From assembly GCF_025753855.1 (NCBI RefSeq), contig NZ_JAOWPT010000003.1:124001-188000 (forward strand): a DNA stretch of 64,000 nt, written 5' to 3'. This document shows positions 1-8,121 of this stretch, one piece after another; the stretch's first letter is position 1, and every line of letters starts with the position of its first letter. The translations under genes and the position numbers were made by a program. The notes under the pieces are model-generated. The model was not told the origin of the DNA and did no database searches. It was given only the letters and a program-made list of their open reading frames with translations. The stretch comes from Mesorhizobium sp. ZC-5 (lineage in GTDB: Bacteria; Pseudomonadota; Alphaproteobacteria; Rhizobiales; Rhizobiaceae).

Positions 1-2
1 GG

Positions 3-677
3 ATCAATCCGGCGGTCTTCCCGCCGATCGACATGATCGTTGCGGCTTTGTGGAAGGGCATTGCCGGGGGAGCGCTGCTCGACGACATCGCCATCAGCCT
101 GCAGCGCTCGGGTACCGCGTTCGTGGCGGCGGTGCTGGTGGCCATTCCGCTCGGCCTCTTCATGGGGCAGGTGAGGGCGGTGGAAACCGCGCTCGACCCG
201 ATCCTGCAGCTCTTCCGGCAGACATCCGCACTCGCGCTCTACCCGGTGTTCATCTTGCTGCTCGGGCTCGGCGAGACCTCGAAGATTTTCGTGATCTTCT
301 GGGCGACGCTGTTTCCGCTGCTCTTGAACACCATCAGCGGGGTCAAGGAGGTCGATCCGAAGTTGATCGAGATGGCGCGGGTCTACGGCGCATCGCGGCT
401 GACCGTATTCCGCCGCGTCGTGCTGCCCGGAGCGGTGCCCTCGATCTTCGTCGGCCTGAGGCTCTCCGCGACCACGGCGCTGCTGCTTCTCATCGCCTCA
501 GAAATGATCGGCGCCAACAAGGGCGTCGGCTTCCAGGTGATGAACGCGCAGTACAATTTCCAGATACCGCTGATGTTCGCGGCGATCATGCTGCTCGCCG
601 GCCTCGGCCTCATCTCCAACTATCTGCTGGTCACGCTGCAGCGGCGGCTGTGCCGCTGGAGCGACGCGGCCATCTGA
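3..677 (+). CDS. ABC transporter permease, SsuC/TauC-like (5' end outside window)
   Basis: Inner-membrane permease of an ABC importer of the aliphatic sulfonate/nitrate/taurine class. The frame stays open to the left edge, so residues before the ATG at 33 (INPAVFPPID...) belong to the protein and the true start lies upstream. The cytoplasmic coupling loop of the BPD_transp_1 fold is visible (MARVYGAS...LPGAVPSIF), flanked by hydrophobic helices. It is followed after 48 bp by the binding protein and then the ATPase, which completes the importer. The substrate cannot be told from sequence alone; sulfonates, nitrate and pyrimidine precursors all use this family. Confidence 0.88.
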   Translation: MNPAVFPPIDMIVAALWKGIAGGALLDDIAISLQRSGTAFVAAVLVAIPLGLFMGQVRAVETALDPILQLFRQTSALALYPVFILLLGLGETSKIFVIFWATLFPLLLNTISGVKEVDPKLIEMARVYGASRLTVFRRVVLPGAVPSIFVGLRLSATTALLLLIASEMIGANKGVGFQVMNAQYNFQIPLMFAAIMLLAGLGLISNYLLVTLQRRLCRWSDAAI

Positions 678-725
678 CATGCAAGCCTTAGCCTCAACGA
701 TCCTCTCAACGCGAAAGATCCGACC

Positions 726-1730
726 ATGACACTCACACGCCGTTCCCTGGGCCTGCACGCCCTTCTGGTTGCCGGCCTGTCCGCCGCCGGCCTGCCCAGC
801 TTCGCCCTCGCGCAATCGGCAGAACCGGTGACGTTCCGCTATCTTTCCAGCCAGGGCGGCGTCTCCCCGCACGAACTGGCCGAGGAACTCGGCTACTATG
901 AGGGGCTCGGCGTGAAGCTGGAGAACCTCGGCTATGCCCAGGGCGGGCCGGCTTCGCTCTTCGCCCTTGCCTCGGGCAGCGCCGATGTCGGTTCGGCCGC
1001 CACGGCAGCCGTCATCAATTCCATCGCCGGCGGCAATGATTTTGTCGCGGCCTATCCGTCGAACGGCATCGACGATCAGGTGCAGAGCATCTTCTACGTG
1101 CTGGAGGACAGCCCGATCAAATCGATCGCCGACATCGCCGGCAAGTCGATCGCGGTGAACACGCTCGGCGCGCATCTCGACTACACGGTTCGCGAGGCCC
1201 TGCACCAGGCGGGCCTGCCGCAAAACGCCGCGAACCTGATCGTCGTGCCCGGACCGCAGCTCGAACAGACGCTGCGCTCCAACCAGGTCGACATCGCCGC
1301 CGTCGGCTATTGGCAGTCGACGTTCAACGGCGCCCTGCTCGCCAATGGCGGGGTGCGCGCGGTGTTCGACGACACCGACGTGCTGGGCGAGATCGCCGGC
1401 GGTTTCATCGTGCTGCGGCGCGACTTCGTCGAGGCGCATCCGGAAGCGGTGCGCAATTTCGTCGAGCAGGCGGCGCGCGCCGCCGACTGGGCGCGCGAAA
1501 ACCCGGACGAGATGCGCAAGGTGCTCGCCGGCATCCTGGAGAAGCGCGACGAAAACGCCGAACTGGCGAAATACTGGACAGGCTTCGGCGTGCGTCCCGG
1601 AGCGCAGGCGACCGAGCGCGATCTCGGCTTCTGGATCGACGTGCTGGAGCGCGACGGCAGCCTGCCCAAGGGCAAGCTGAAGGCCGCCGACCTTTTGTAC
1701 CAGCCCGCCGGCGCGACGAAAACGAATTGA
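726..1730 (+). CDS. ABC transporter substrate-binding protein, SsuA/NMT1-like
   Basis: Periplasmic binding protein of 334 residues that should capture the substrate for the adjacent permease and ATPase. The N-terminus has a twin-arginine-like start (TRRSLGLHA), a hydrophobic stretch and a probable cleavage site after ALAQ near residue 30. The body follows the NMT1/SsuA pattern, with YLSSQGGVSPHELAEELGYYEGLGV near the mature N-terminus and a GSADVGSAA segment. It sits between the permease (48 bp upstream) and the ATPase (8 bp downstream) in one operon. The family assignment is firm; the ligand is not known. Confidence 0.88.
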   Translation: MTLTRRSLGLHALLVAGLSAAGLPSFALAQSAEPVTFRYLSSQGGVSPHELAEELGYYEGLGVKLENLGYAQGGPASLFALASGSADVGSAATAAVINSIAGGNDFVAAYPSNGIDDQVQSIFYVLEDSPIKSIADIAGKSIAVNTLGAHLDYTVREALHQAGLPQNAANLIVVPGPQLEQTLRSNQVDIAAVGYWQSTFNGALLANGGVRAVFDDTDVLGEIAGGFIVLRRDFVEAHPEAVRNFVEQAARAADWARENPDEMRKVLAGILEKRDENAELAKYWTGFGVRPGAQATERDLGFWIDVLERDGSLPKGKLKAADLLYQPAGATKTN

Positions 1731-1738
1731 GCGCGACG

Positions 1739-2512
1739 ATGGCCCTGGCAGAACACACCATACGCCGCGGAGAGGTCTCGATACGCGACCTCTCGAAATC
1801 CTACACCATCGCGGGACGGCGGCTTTCCGTCCTGAAGGGGCTCAACCTCGACATCCGCCCGGGCGAGTGCCTGGTGATCGCCGGCGCCAGCGGCTCCGGC
1901 AAGACGACGCTGCTGCGGGTGCTGGCGGGGCTGGAGACTGCCGATGGCGGCGGCGTCGAGATCGACGGCCGGCTGGTGTCGGGCGTCGGCACCGACCGCG
2001 CCGTGATCTTCCAGGAACCGCGCCTGCTGCCGTGGCTCACCGTGCTCGGCAACGTCGCCTTCGGGCTGGAGGTGCGGGGCGAGGACAGGGCCAGGGCCGA
2101 AGCGAGGGCGCGCGACTGCATTGCGCTGGTCGGGCTCGGCGATTTCGCCGACGCCTATCCGCGGCAGCTGTCGGGCGGCATGGCGCAGCGCGTCGGCATC
2201 GCCCGGGCGCTGACGGTGCAGCCCGAGATCCTGCTTCTCGACGAGCCGCTCGGCGCGCTCGACGCGATGACCAAGATAACCATGCAGGAGGAACTCGCCC
2301 GCATCTGGAGCGAGGAGAACGTCACCATGGTCATGGTCACCCACGATTTGGAGGAGGCGATCTACCTTGCCGACCGGGTGCTCATCCTGCCGAAGGAGAA
2401 AGGCCGCGCCGCCAGGCTGATCGACATCGACCTGCCGCGCCCGCGTGTGCGCAGTGAAAGCCGCTTCGTGCGCTATCGCCAGGAGTTGCTGCGCGAGTTC
2501 GGGCTGCACTGA
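1739..2512 (+). CDS. ABC transporter ATP-binding protein, SsuB/TauB-like
   Basis: ATPase of 257 residues that powers the importer encoded just upstream. Walker A (GASGSGKTT, about residues 49-57), the Q-loop (IFQEPRLLPW), the ABC signature (LSGGM), Walker B (ILLLDEPLGALD) and the switch histidine (VMVTHDLEEA) are all present. I chose the ATG at 1739. The frame extends far upstream only because it overlaps the binding-protein gene, and a TTG at 1727 overlapping that gene's stop is a less likely alternative. LLPWLTV after the Q-loop is typical of the nitrate/sulfonate/taurine branch. Confidence 0.9.
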   Translation: MALAEHTIRRGEVSIRDLSKSYTIAGRRLSVLKGLNLDIRPGECLVIAGASGSGKTTLLRVLAGLETADGGGVEIDGRLVSGVGTDRAVIFQEPRLLPWLTVLGNVAFGLEVRGEDRARAEARARDCIALVGLGDFADAYPRQLSGGMAQRVGIARALTVQPEILLLDEPLGALDAMTKITMQEELARIWSEENVTMVMVTHDLEEAIYLADRVLILPKEKGRAARLIDIDLPRPRVRSESRFVRYRQELLREFGLH

Positions 2513-2527
2513 GGGAAGGCGGCGTAG

Positions 2528-3325
2528 TCAGATCTGCGATTGCGCGACCTCGGCCGGCACGATTTCGGTTTGCGGCAGCCCGCCGGGAGGGATCGACCCG
2601 CCGATGACGACGATCGGCGTGCCGTCGGGAACACGGTCGTAGAGATCGACGATGTCCTGGTGCATGAGCCGCACGCAGCCCGAGGACACGGACTTGCCGA
2701 TCGATGCCCATTCCGGCGAGCCGTGCAGGCGAAAGAGCGTGTCCTTGCCGTCCTGGAAGATGTAGAGCGCGCGGGCGCCGAGCGGATTGCTGACGCCGGG
2801 TTCCATGCCGCCCAGCCATTCGTTCGTGCCGGGAATCTGCTGGGCACGGTATTTTTCCAGTTCGGGCTGGCGGTCGATCATTTCATTGGGCGGGAACCAG
2901 CGCGGCCATTTCTGCTTCCACTCGATCACCCCGCGGCCGGCCCATTCGAAGCCTTCTCGGCCGAGGCCGACGCCATATCGGATTGCCTGATCGTGGTTGC
3001 CGACCAGGTAGAGAAAGTGGCTCGACGTGTCGACAACGACGGTCCCCGACGGCTCGCCGGTCGTGTTGGGAACGAGCTGCCGGTAATATCTCGGGTCGAT
3101 CCGCTCGAACGGAACGGCGGGTATCTCGTGACCCTCGTCGGACATCGCGGCATACATCAGGTGAGGATCGCCGAAGCCGGGATCGAGAGTGAATCGCGGC
3201 GCGGGCGGCGCGGGCGGATAGACCGGCTGGGCGGATTCACGCGTGCTGGAACATGCGGACAGCGCGGCGGTGGCAGCACCCGTGGCGGTCATGGTCAGGA
3301 ACCGGCGGCGGTTGAGATTCGACAT
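2528..3325 (-). CDS. L,D-transpeptidase (YkuD family), exported
   Basis: Probable peptidoglycan L,D-transpeptidase of 265 residues, making 3-3 cross-links or attaching proteins to peptidoglycan in the periplasm. The N-terminus combines a twin-arginine motif (NRRRFL) with a lipobox-like LSAC near residue 24, so it could be a Tat-exported lipoprotein. The catalytic YkuD signature lies in the last third: HGSPEWASIGKSVSSGCVRL, with the His and the Cys of SSGCVR. It converges with the ABC operon, whose ATPase ends 15 bp away. The reaction type is confident; which cross-link it makes is inference. Confidence 0.88.
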   Translation of the reverse strand: MSNLNRRRFLTMTATGAATAALSACSSTRESAQPVYPPAPPAPRFTLDPGFGDPHLMYAAMSDEGHEIPAVPFERIDPRYYRQLVPNTTGEPSGTVVVDTSSHFLYLVGNHDQAIRYGVGLGREGFEWAGRGVIEWKQKWPRWFPPNEMIDRQPELEKYRAQQIPGTNEWLGGMEPGVSNPLGARALYIFQDGKDTLFRLHGSPEWASIGKSVSSGCVRLMHQDIVDLYDRVPDGTPIVVIGGSIPPGGLPQTEIVPAEVAQSQI

Positions 3326-3499
3326 CGGCCCTTAATACCAGTGTTCGGGAATCCAGCAACGCGCGGAATGCGCAGTGTGTTCCCGGCCGCTTAAGATGCG
3401 AATGCGGCGCAGTGTGGGCAGGCGGCGACTGAGGGAGTGCGTCTGCTCCACCCGAAATGGCGCGGTCGCACGCTTGCTTTTGGCCATCATTAGGGGCCG

Positions 3500-4030
3500 C
3501 TATGCGTTGTCCTCAATGCCGACAAGCAATTTTCTCAGGAGATCGGCAAGCAGGCTGCGCTCCTTCGCATCCAGGGCTCCAAGGAACGCGGCCCCGTTCG
3601 CCACATGCGCCCGACAGGCTTCCTCGACGCGCGAGATGCCCGCGTCGGTCAATGCAACCAGCATGCTGCGCCCGTCTTCCGGCGACTTCTCCCGCCGTAT
3701 GAGCCCGGCCTTTTCGAGCCGATCGAGCCGGTGGGTAAGACCGCCGGAGGAGATCATCAGAGACGTGTACATCTGTGTCGGCGTCAGGCGATAAGGCGAC
3801 CCCGAACGGCGCAGTGTGGCGATCACGTCGAACTCGCCGCGATCGAGGCCAAACCGCGCGAATGTCGCCTCCAGGCTGGGCCGGAACAGGTTTGTCAGGC
3901 GGGACGCTCGCCCCAGGATGCCCATCGGTTCGGTATCGATATCGGGCAGTTCGCGGGCCCATTGGCTGCGCAGGCGATCGACATGGTCGCTTGCTGCCGG
4001 CCCTTTTTGTCCCTTGGCTTTTGCCGCCAT
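3500..4030 (-). CDS. MarR family transcriptional regulator
   Basis: Winged-helix repressor of 176 residues, expected to act as a dimer. The DNA-binding part is about residues 75-125 (LTPTQMYTSLMISSGGLTHRLDRLEKAGLI) and ends in the usual wing DGRSMLVALTDAG. It is divergent from a VOC-family gene at 4242, and the 211 bp between them hold three related 18-bp inverted repeats, which strongly suggests control of both genes. The effector is unknown; MarR/VOC pairs are often involved in responses to reactive or phenolic compounds, but that is inference here. Confidence 0.9.
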   Translation of the reverse strand: MAAKAKGQKGPAASDHVDRLRSQWARELPDIDTEPMGILGRASRLTNLFRPSLEATFARFGLDRGEFDVIATLRRSGSPYRLTPTQMYTSLMISSGGLTHRLDRLEKAGLIRREKSPEDGRSMLVALTDAGISRVEEACRAHVANGAAFLGALDAKERSLLADLLRKLLVGIEDNA

Positions 4031-4086
4031 ACCTCACCTCCATCGCCCGACCATCGGTCGCACGTACCTATGTGCCACGGTCGAAA

Positions 4087-4154
4087 TATCTCGACAAGAA
4101 GATATTTTGTCTTGACGTGAAGATAATTCACGGATATGTCTTCTCGTCAAGATA
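4087..4154. promoter_or_regulatory. Three-copy MarR-type operator array
   Basis: Three 18-bp sites read TATCTCGACAAGAAGATA (4087-4104), TGTCTTGACGTGAAGATA (4108-4125) and TGTCTTCTCGTCAAGATA (4137-4154). Each is an imperfect inverted repeat with TCT...AAGATA arms, the size a MarR dimer covers. Site 2 contains TTGACG (4112-4117), and 17 bp further is TATGTC (4135-4140), a plausible promoter for the VOC gene; sites 2 and 3 would cover its -35 and -10. A partial half-site, TATCTTGTCG, follows at 4153. The repeats are read directly; binding by the adjacent MarR is inferred from position. Confidence 0.7.
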
Positions 4155-4241
4155 TCTTGTCGCCTAGGTTTCCGATCAGGCTGTTGCGCAACCTCATCGG
4201 CCCCCAAGCCCAAACGTACAAACACCCAACGGAGAACGACA

Positions 4242-4661
4242 ATGCCGAAGACGATCTACATAAATCTGCCGGTGAAGGATCTTGCCGCAGCCACCCGCTT
4301 CTACGAGGCGATCGGGTGCGAGAAGAACGAACAGTTCAGCGACCACCAGTCGTCGAGCATGGTCTGGTCCGACACCATCACGTTCCAGTTGCTGACCCAC
4401 GACTATTTCTCGACCTTCACGCCGAAGAAGATCGCCGATGCCCATGCGACGAGCCAGGTGCTGCTTGCCTTGTCCCGTGACAGCCGCGAGGAGGTCGACG
4501 CCATCGTCGCGGCTGCGGCGGCGGCCGGCGGCAAGGCTGATATTCGCGAGCCGCAGGACATGGGCTGGCTGTACACCCGGGCCTTCCAAGACCCCGATGG
4601 CCACGCGTTCGAAGCGATATCGGCGGACATGGCGGCAGCATCGGCCGAGATGGAAGGGTAG
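4242..4661 (+). CDS. VOC (glyoxalase/bleomycin-resistance fold) family protein
   Basis: Small protein of 139 residues with the vicinal-oxygen-chelate fold: N-terminal beta strand and helix IYINLPVKDLAAATRFYEAIG and C-terminal strand RAFQDPDGHAFEAI, where PDG-x-x-x-E gives a metal-ligand-like Glu. It resembles the lactoylglutathione-lyase-like VOC group with a YFSTFTP-type central segment. A ribosome site (GGAGAAC) precedes the ATG. It is transcribed away from the MarR gene across the three-operator region and is probably its target. The substrate is unknown. Confidence 0.82.
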   Translation: MPKTIYINLPVKDLAAATRFYEAIGCEKNEQFSDHQSSSMVWSDTITFQLLTHDYFSTFTPKKIADAHATSQVLLALSRDSREEVDAIVAAAAAAGGKADIREPQDMGWLYTRAFQDPDGHAFEAISADMAAASAEMEG

Positions 4662-4672
4662 CCTGTGAGCCA

Positions 4673-4765
4673 CTTAGAGCGCCGCGCGTCCGACGCGCGG
4701 CGTTCTAAGACCTGAATCCATGCATCGTGCTTTCCGAAAATCGGGACCGATTTTCGGGCCGATGC
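4673..4765. repeat. Composite intergenic inverted-repeat element (two hairpins)
   Basis: Two palindromes lie 12 bp after the VOC stop. The first has 18-bp arms separated by one base (4673-4690 and 4692-4709), matching except for one G/A position, and is very GC-rich around CGCCGCGCGTC. The second has perfect 11-bp arms CCGAAAATCGG/CCGATTTTCGG (4734-4744, 4747-4757) enclosed by GCATCG/CGATGC (4722-4727, 4760-4765). The arrangement looks like a dispersed intergenic repeat of the type common in rhizobial genomes. The first hairpin could also end VOC transcription, though it has no T-tract. Confidence 0.65.
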
Positions 4766-4848
4766 AGTAGCCTGCCTGCCCAAAGGTTTACACGACCGGC
4801 GGCCGGCAGGCTTTGGCCGCAACGATCACCGTGGGAGTTATTGCGACC

Positions 4849-5349
4849 ATGTCTAGACGCAACAGGGAGGAACCAGCCGCCGATGTCCGCCTGCCCAGAC
4901 CCGCTGATCGCGATGCCTGGCTGAAGCTCTGGACCGCCTATCACGCCCATGGTCCGCAAGGCGGGGCGCCTCCGCCAGCCGAAGTTTCGGCTGCCACTTG
5001 GGCCAGTTTTCCCGATCCCGCCATGCCCATGCACGCTCTGCTTTCCGAGCGCGAGGGTGGAGTGGTCGGATTTGCCCACATGGTTGTTCACCCGACCACG
5101 AGCCTGGGCGGTCCGGCCGGCCTCCTGCTGGATCTCTTCGTCGAGCCGTCCCTGCATGGTCGTGGCATCGGCCGCGCCCTGATGGAGGCTGCCTTCAGAT
5201 TGGCTGAAGCAGAGGGCGCCGTGCGCCTGACCTGGAATGTGCGCACAGACAATGGAGCCGCGCTCCGCCTCTACGACAGGCTCGGATCACCCTCCGGCCA
5301 TATGGTCTATCGCCGCGAGCTTGGTGCGCGGCGTGCAATCGAGGGGTAG
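4849..5349 (+). CDS. GNAT family N-acetyltransferase
   Basis: Acetyl-CoA-dependent acyltransferase of 166 residues, probably cytosolic, with an unknown acceptor. The pyrophosphate-binding loop is clear (LFVEPSLHGRGIGRALMEAAF), followed by NVRTDNGAALRLYDRLG, the usual helix before the last strand. I used the ATG at 4849, with GGGAG 11 bp upstream; in-frame GTG (4831) and TTG (4813) are possible earlier starts. It begins just after the composite repeat and has no obvious operon partner. Confidence 0.85.
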   Translation: MSRRNREEPAADVRLPRPADRDAWLKLWTAYHAHGPQGGAPPPAEVSAATWASFPDPAMPMHALLSEREGGVVGFAHMVVHPTTSLGGPAGLLLDLFVEPSLHGRGIGRALMEAAFRLAEAEGAVRLTWNVRTDNGAALRLYDRLGSPSGHMVYRRELGARRAIEG

Positions 5350-5407
5350 GTGGGCTGTAAGCCTAACAGGTCTCGCGGCGACAGCCACAAGCCCCGGCTA
5401 CTCGCCC

Positions 5408-5761
5408 TTATTCTGCCCGCAATATCTTCTCTATCTTCTTCCCCTTCGCCAACTCGTCGATCAGCTTGTCCAGGTAGCGGGCTTCTCGCATGATCGGGTC
5501 TTCGATCTCCTCGACGCGGACGCCGCAGATCAGGCCCTTGATCTGCGCGCGGGCGGGGTTGAGCCGGGGCGCCTCGGTGTAGAAGGTTTCGAAATCGGTC
5601 CGGTTGTTCAGTGCGGCTTCGAATTCGGCGGGGCTGTAGCCGGTCAGCCAGAAGATGATCTGGTCGACCTCCGCCTTCGTGCGGCCCTTCTTCTCCGCCT
5701 TTGCGATGTAATGCGGGTAGACGCTGGCGAAACTGATCGAGTAGATGCGGTGCTTGGTCAT
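5408..5761 (-). CDS. DUF2200 family protein
   Basis: Conserved protein of 117 residues matching the DUF2200 pattern, with a start like [18 protein letters not shown] followed by [16 protein letters not shown] and WLTGY. The function is not established; some relatives are annotated as helix-containing proteins of unknown role. It lies downstream of the methylcrotonyl-CoA carboxylase gene on the same strand, separated by about 100 bp containing a palindromic repeat, so it is probably not part of that pathway. The family call is confident and no function is claimed. Confidence 0.8.
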   Translation of the reverse strand: MTKHRIYSISFASVYPHYIAKAEKKGRTKAEVDQIIFWLTGYSPAEFEAALNNRTDFETFYTEAPRLNPARAQIKGLICGVRVEEIEDPIMREARYLDKLIDELAKGKKIEKILRAE

Positions 5762-5830
5762 TACGGCTCCTCGCCAAATGCCCCTCTCTTGCGATTTCTA
5801 ACACTTAGCCTTTGGCTAAGATGCTGAAAT

Positions 5831-5862
5831 CCCTTTCTCCCCCCACAAGGGGGGAGATAGGG
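5831..5862. repeat. Short GC-rich palindrome of the CTCCCCC/GGGGGAG family
   Basis: CCCTtTCTCCCCCC and GGGGGGAGAtAGGG form 14-bp arms with one mismatch around the loop ACAA. It abuts the stop codon of the carboxylase gene (5865) and could act as a 3' stem-loop for that transcript. The core CTCCCCC-ACAAG-GGGGGAG is the same as in the large inverted-repeat element at 60158-60314 and is related to the one at 28780-28904, which marks it as a member of a dispersed family. Confidence 0.65.
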
Positions 5863-5864
5863 CG

Positions 5865-7472
5865 CTACATCCTGAACACGCCGAACTTCGTTTCCCTGAC
5901 CTCCGCGTTGAGCGCCGCAGAGAGGCTCAGCGCCAGTACCTCGCGGGTTTTTGCAGGGTCGATGATGCCGTCATCCCACAGCCGCGCCGATGAATAGAGC
6001 GGGTGGCCTTCGTGCTCGTATTTCATCAGGATCGGCTTCTTGAACTTCTGCTCCTCCTCGGCGCTCCAGCTGCCGCCCTTGCGCTCGATGCCCTCGCGCT
6101 TGACCATGGCAAGCACGGTGGCGGCCTGCTCGCCGCCCATCACCGAGATGCGGGCGTTTGGCCACATCCACAGGAAGCGCGGTGAATAGGCGCGGCCGCA
6201 CATGCCGTAATTGCCGGCGCCGAACGAGCCGCCGATGATCATCGTCACCTTGGGTACCTGGGCGGTCGCCACCGCCGTGACCAGCTTGGCGCCGTCCCTG
6301 GCGATGCCGCCCGCCTCGTATTTGCGGCCCACCATGAAACCGGTGATGTTCTGCAGGAAGACCAGCGGGATTTTGCGCTGGCAGCAGAGCTCGATGAAAT
6401 GCGCGCCCTTTACCGCGCTTTCGGAAAACAGCACGCCATTGTTGGCGATGATGCCGACCGGCATGCCGTAAAGGTGTGCAAAACCGGTGACCAGCGTGGT
6501 GCCGTAGTTCTGCTTGAACTCGTCGAACTCGGAGCCGTCGACGACCCGTGCGATGATCTCGCGCACGTCGTAGGGCTGGCGCAGGTCCGCCGGGATGATG
6601 CCGTAGATCTCGTCCGGCGCGTAGAGCGGCGGGACGGGATCGCGAAGGTCGAGGCCGATCTGCTTCTTCCGATTGAGGTTCCGGACGATGCGCCTGGTGA
6701 TCGCCAACGCGTGCTCGTCGTCCATCGCATAATGGTCGGCGACGCCGGAGAGGCGGGTGTGCACGTCGGCGCCACCGAGTTCCTCGGCGGTCACGTCCTC
6801 GCCGGTGGCAGCCTTCACCAGCGGCGGGCCGCCGAGGAAGATGGTCGCCTGATTGCGCACCATGATCGATTCGTCGGCCATTGCCGGCACATAGGCGCCG
6901 CCCGCGGTGCACGAACCCATGACGCAGGCGATCTGCGGGATGCCGGCCGCCGACATGTTGGCCTGGTTGTAGAAGATGCGGCCGAAATGCTCGCGGTCGG
7001 GAAACACCTCGTCCTGGTTGGGCAGGTTGGCACCACCTGAGTCGACGAGATAGACGCAGGGCAGGTTGTTTTGCGCCGCGATCTCCTGCGCCCGCAAATG
7101 CTTCTTCACGGTGACCGGGTAATAGGTGCCGCCCTTCACGGTGGCGTCGTTGACGACGACCATCACCTCGCGGCCCTCGACGCGACCGACCCCGGCAATC
7201 ATGCCGGCCGACGAAATGTCGTCGTCATACATGCTCCAGGCGGCGAACTGGCCGATCTCAAGGAAGGGCGAGCCGGCGTCGAGCAATTGCGCCAGGCGTT
7301 CGCGGGGCAGAAGCTTGCCGCGCGAGACATGGCGCTCACGCGCCTCGTCGGAGCCGCCGCGCTCGACGATTGCCGCCTTCTCGGCGATGTCGGCGACCAG
7401 TTCGCGCATGCGCTCGGCATTGGCGTGGAAGCTGTCGGAGGCGGGGGAGATGTTGGAAGTGAGGGCGGGCAT
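5865..7472 (-). CDS. Methylcrotonoyl-CoA carboxylase, carboxyltransferase (beta) subunit
   Basis: Carboxyltransferase of 535 residues that moves the carboxyl group from biotin to 3-methylcrotonyl-CoA in leucine and isovalerate degradation (LiuB-like). It has the biotin-dependent carboxyltransferase N and C domains: [18 protein letters not shown], then [26 protein letters not shown], and in the C half [13 protein letters not shown] and [16 protein letters not shown]. The ATG at 7472 (MPALTSN) fits the family length; the frame runs 34 codons further without a credible start. Isovaleryl-CoA dehydrogenase lies upstream, but the partner biotin carboxylase, enoyl-CoA hydratase and HMG-CoA lyase genes are absent nearby. 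Confidence 0.9.
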   Translation of the reverse strand: MPALTSNISPASDSFHANAERMRELVADIAEKAAIVERGGSDEARERHVSRGKLLPRERLAQLLDAGSPFLEIGQFAAWSMYDDDISSAGMIAGVGRVEGREVMVVVNDATVKGGTYYPVTVKKHLRAQEIAAQNNLPCVYLVDSGGANLPNQDEVFPDREHFGRIFYNQANMSAAGIPQIACVMGSCTAGGAYVPAMADESIMVRNQATIFLGGPPLVKAATGEDVTAEELGGADVHTRLSGVADHYAMDDEHALAITRRIVRNLNRKKQIGLDLRDPVPPLYAPDEIYGIIPADLRQPYDVREIIARVVDGSEFDEFKQNYGTTLVTGFAHLYGMPVGIIANNGVLFSESAVKGAHFIELCCQRKIPLVFLQNITGFMVGRKYEAGGIARDGAKLVTAVATAQVPKVTMIIGGSFGAGNYGMCGRAYSPRFLWMWPNARISVMGGEQAATVLAMVKREGIERKGGSWSAEEEQKFKKPILMKYEHEGHPLYSSARLWDDGIIDPAKTREVLALSLSAALNAEVRETKFGVFRM

Positions 7473-7711
7473 TGAGAACCTGTTTATGAAAAATCTTGAT
7501 GAGGCAAGGGAAAGCGTGTAGATGCCCGCTCCCCGCCCGGGCGGACCGTATCGTATCCTCGAGGAGATGACCAATGAGACGCATCAATATGCGCCCTCTG
7601 AAAAGTCTCCCTTCGGCAGAGGCTTAGGGCCGCCGAGGGCAGCCTTTCCAAACCCTGAATATTCCGAAATTTGAGAGGAACGCGCTGCTCGCAAGTGGCG
7701 CGGCGATCACC

Positions 7712-8104
7712 ATGTATGTGCGGTTCGTGACCCCGCTCATCCATCCGGCGAGCCGGGTGGAGGCCGGCTTTTTCCAGGCGTCCTGGTATCTCTACCGGAA
7801 CGGCTGCCCGCATTGGATTCTGGACGAATTGGATGACCAGTTCGATTGGTTCAACGCGCACTTGCCGGTCCCGAGGCGGATCGGCCGGCATTTCAAGCGG
7901 CGCAATTCGATCTGGGGTATCTGCTGGTTCGATCCGGACGCCAGGGAGGCGATCAGCCGGGCGCGTTATTGCGCATGGCTGATCGAGGAGGGGGGCTTGC
8001 CTGTTCGCAGCATCCGGACTGCAGGTGAGCGCGAACTCCTCTGGAAGGATTCGCACCAGATCGTCACCAAGCCAACCGTCGATTTGCCGAAGGCTTTCCA
8101 GTGA
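7712..8104 (+). CDS. Hypothetical protein
   Basis: Predicted protein of 130 residues that I cannot assign to a family. It is rich in aromatic residues (YVRFVTP, FFQASWYLYRNG, WFNAHLPVP, SIWGICWF) and has no signal peptide or membrane helix. The codon pattern and the run of acidic/aromatic segments look protein-like rather than a shadow of another gene. It lies on the opposite strand between isovaleryl-CoA dehydrogenase and the carboxylase, and its stop is 17 bp from the dehydrogenase stop, so it separates two genes usually found in one operon. Confidence 0.65.
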   Translation: MYVRFVTPLIHPASRVEAGFFQASWYLYRNGCPHWILDELDDQFDWFNAHLPVPRRIGRHFKRRNSIWGICWFDPDAREAISRARYCAWLIEEGGLPVRSIRTAGERELLWKDSHQIVTKPTVDLPKAFQ

Positions 8105-8121
8105 TCTGGCGGAGGGGGTCA

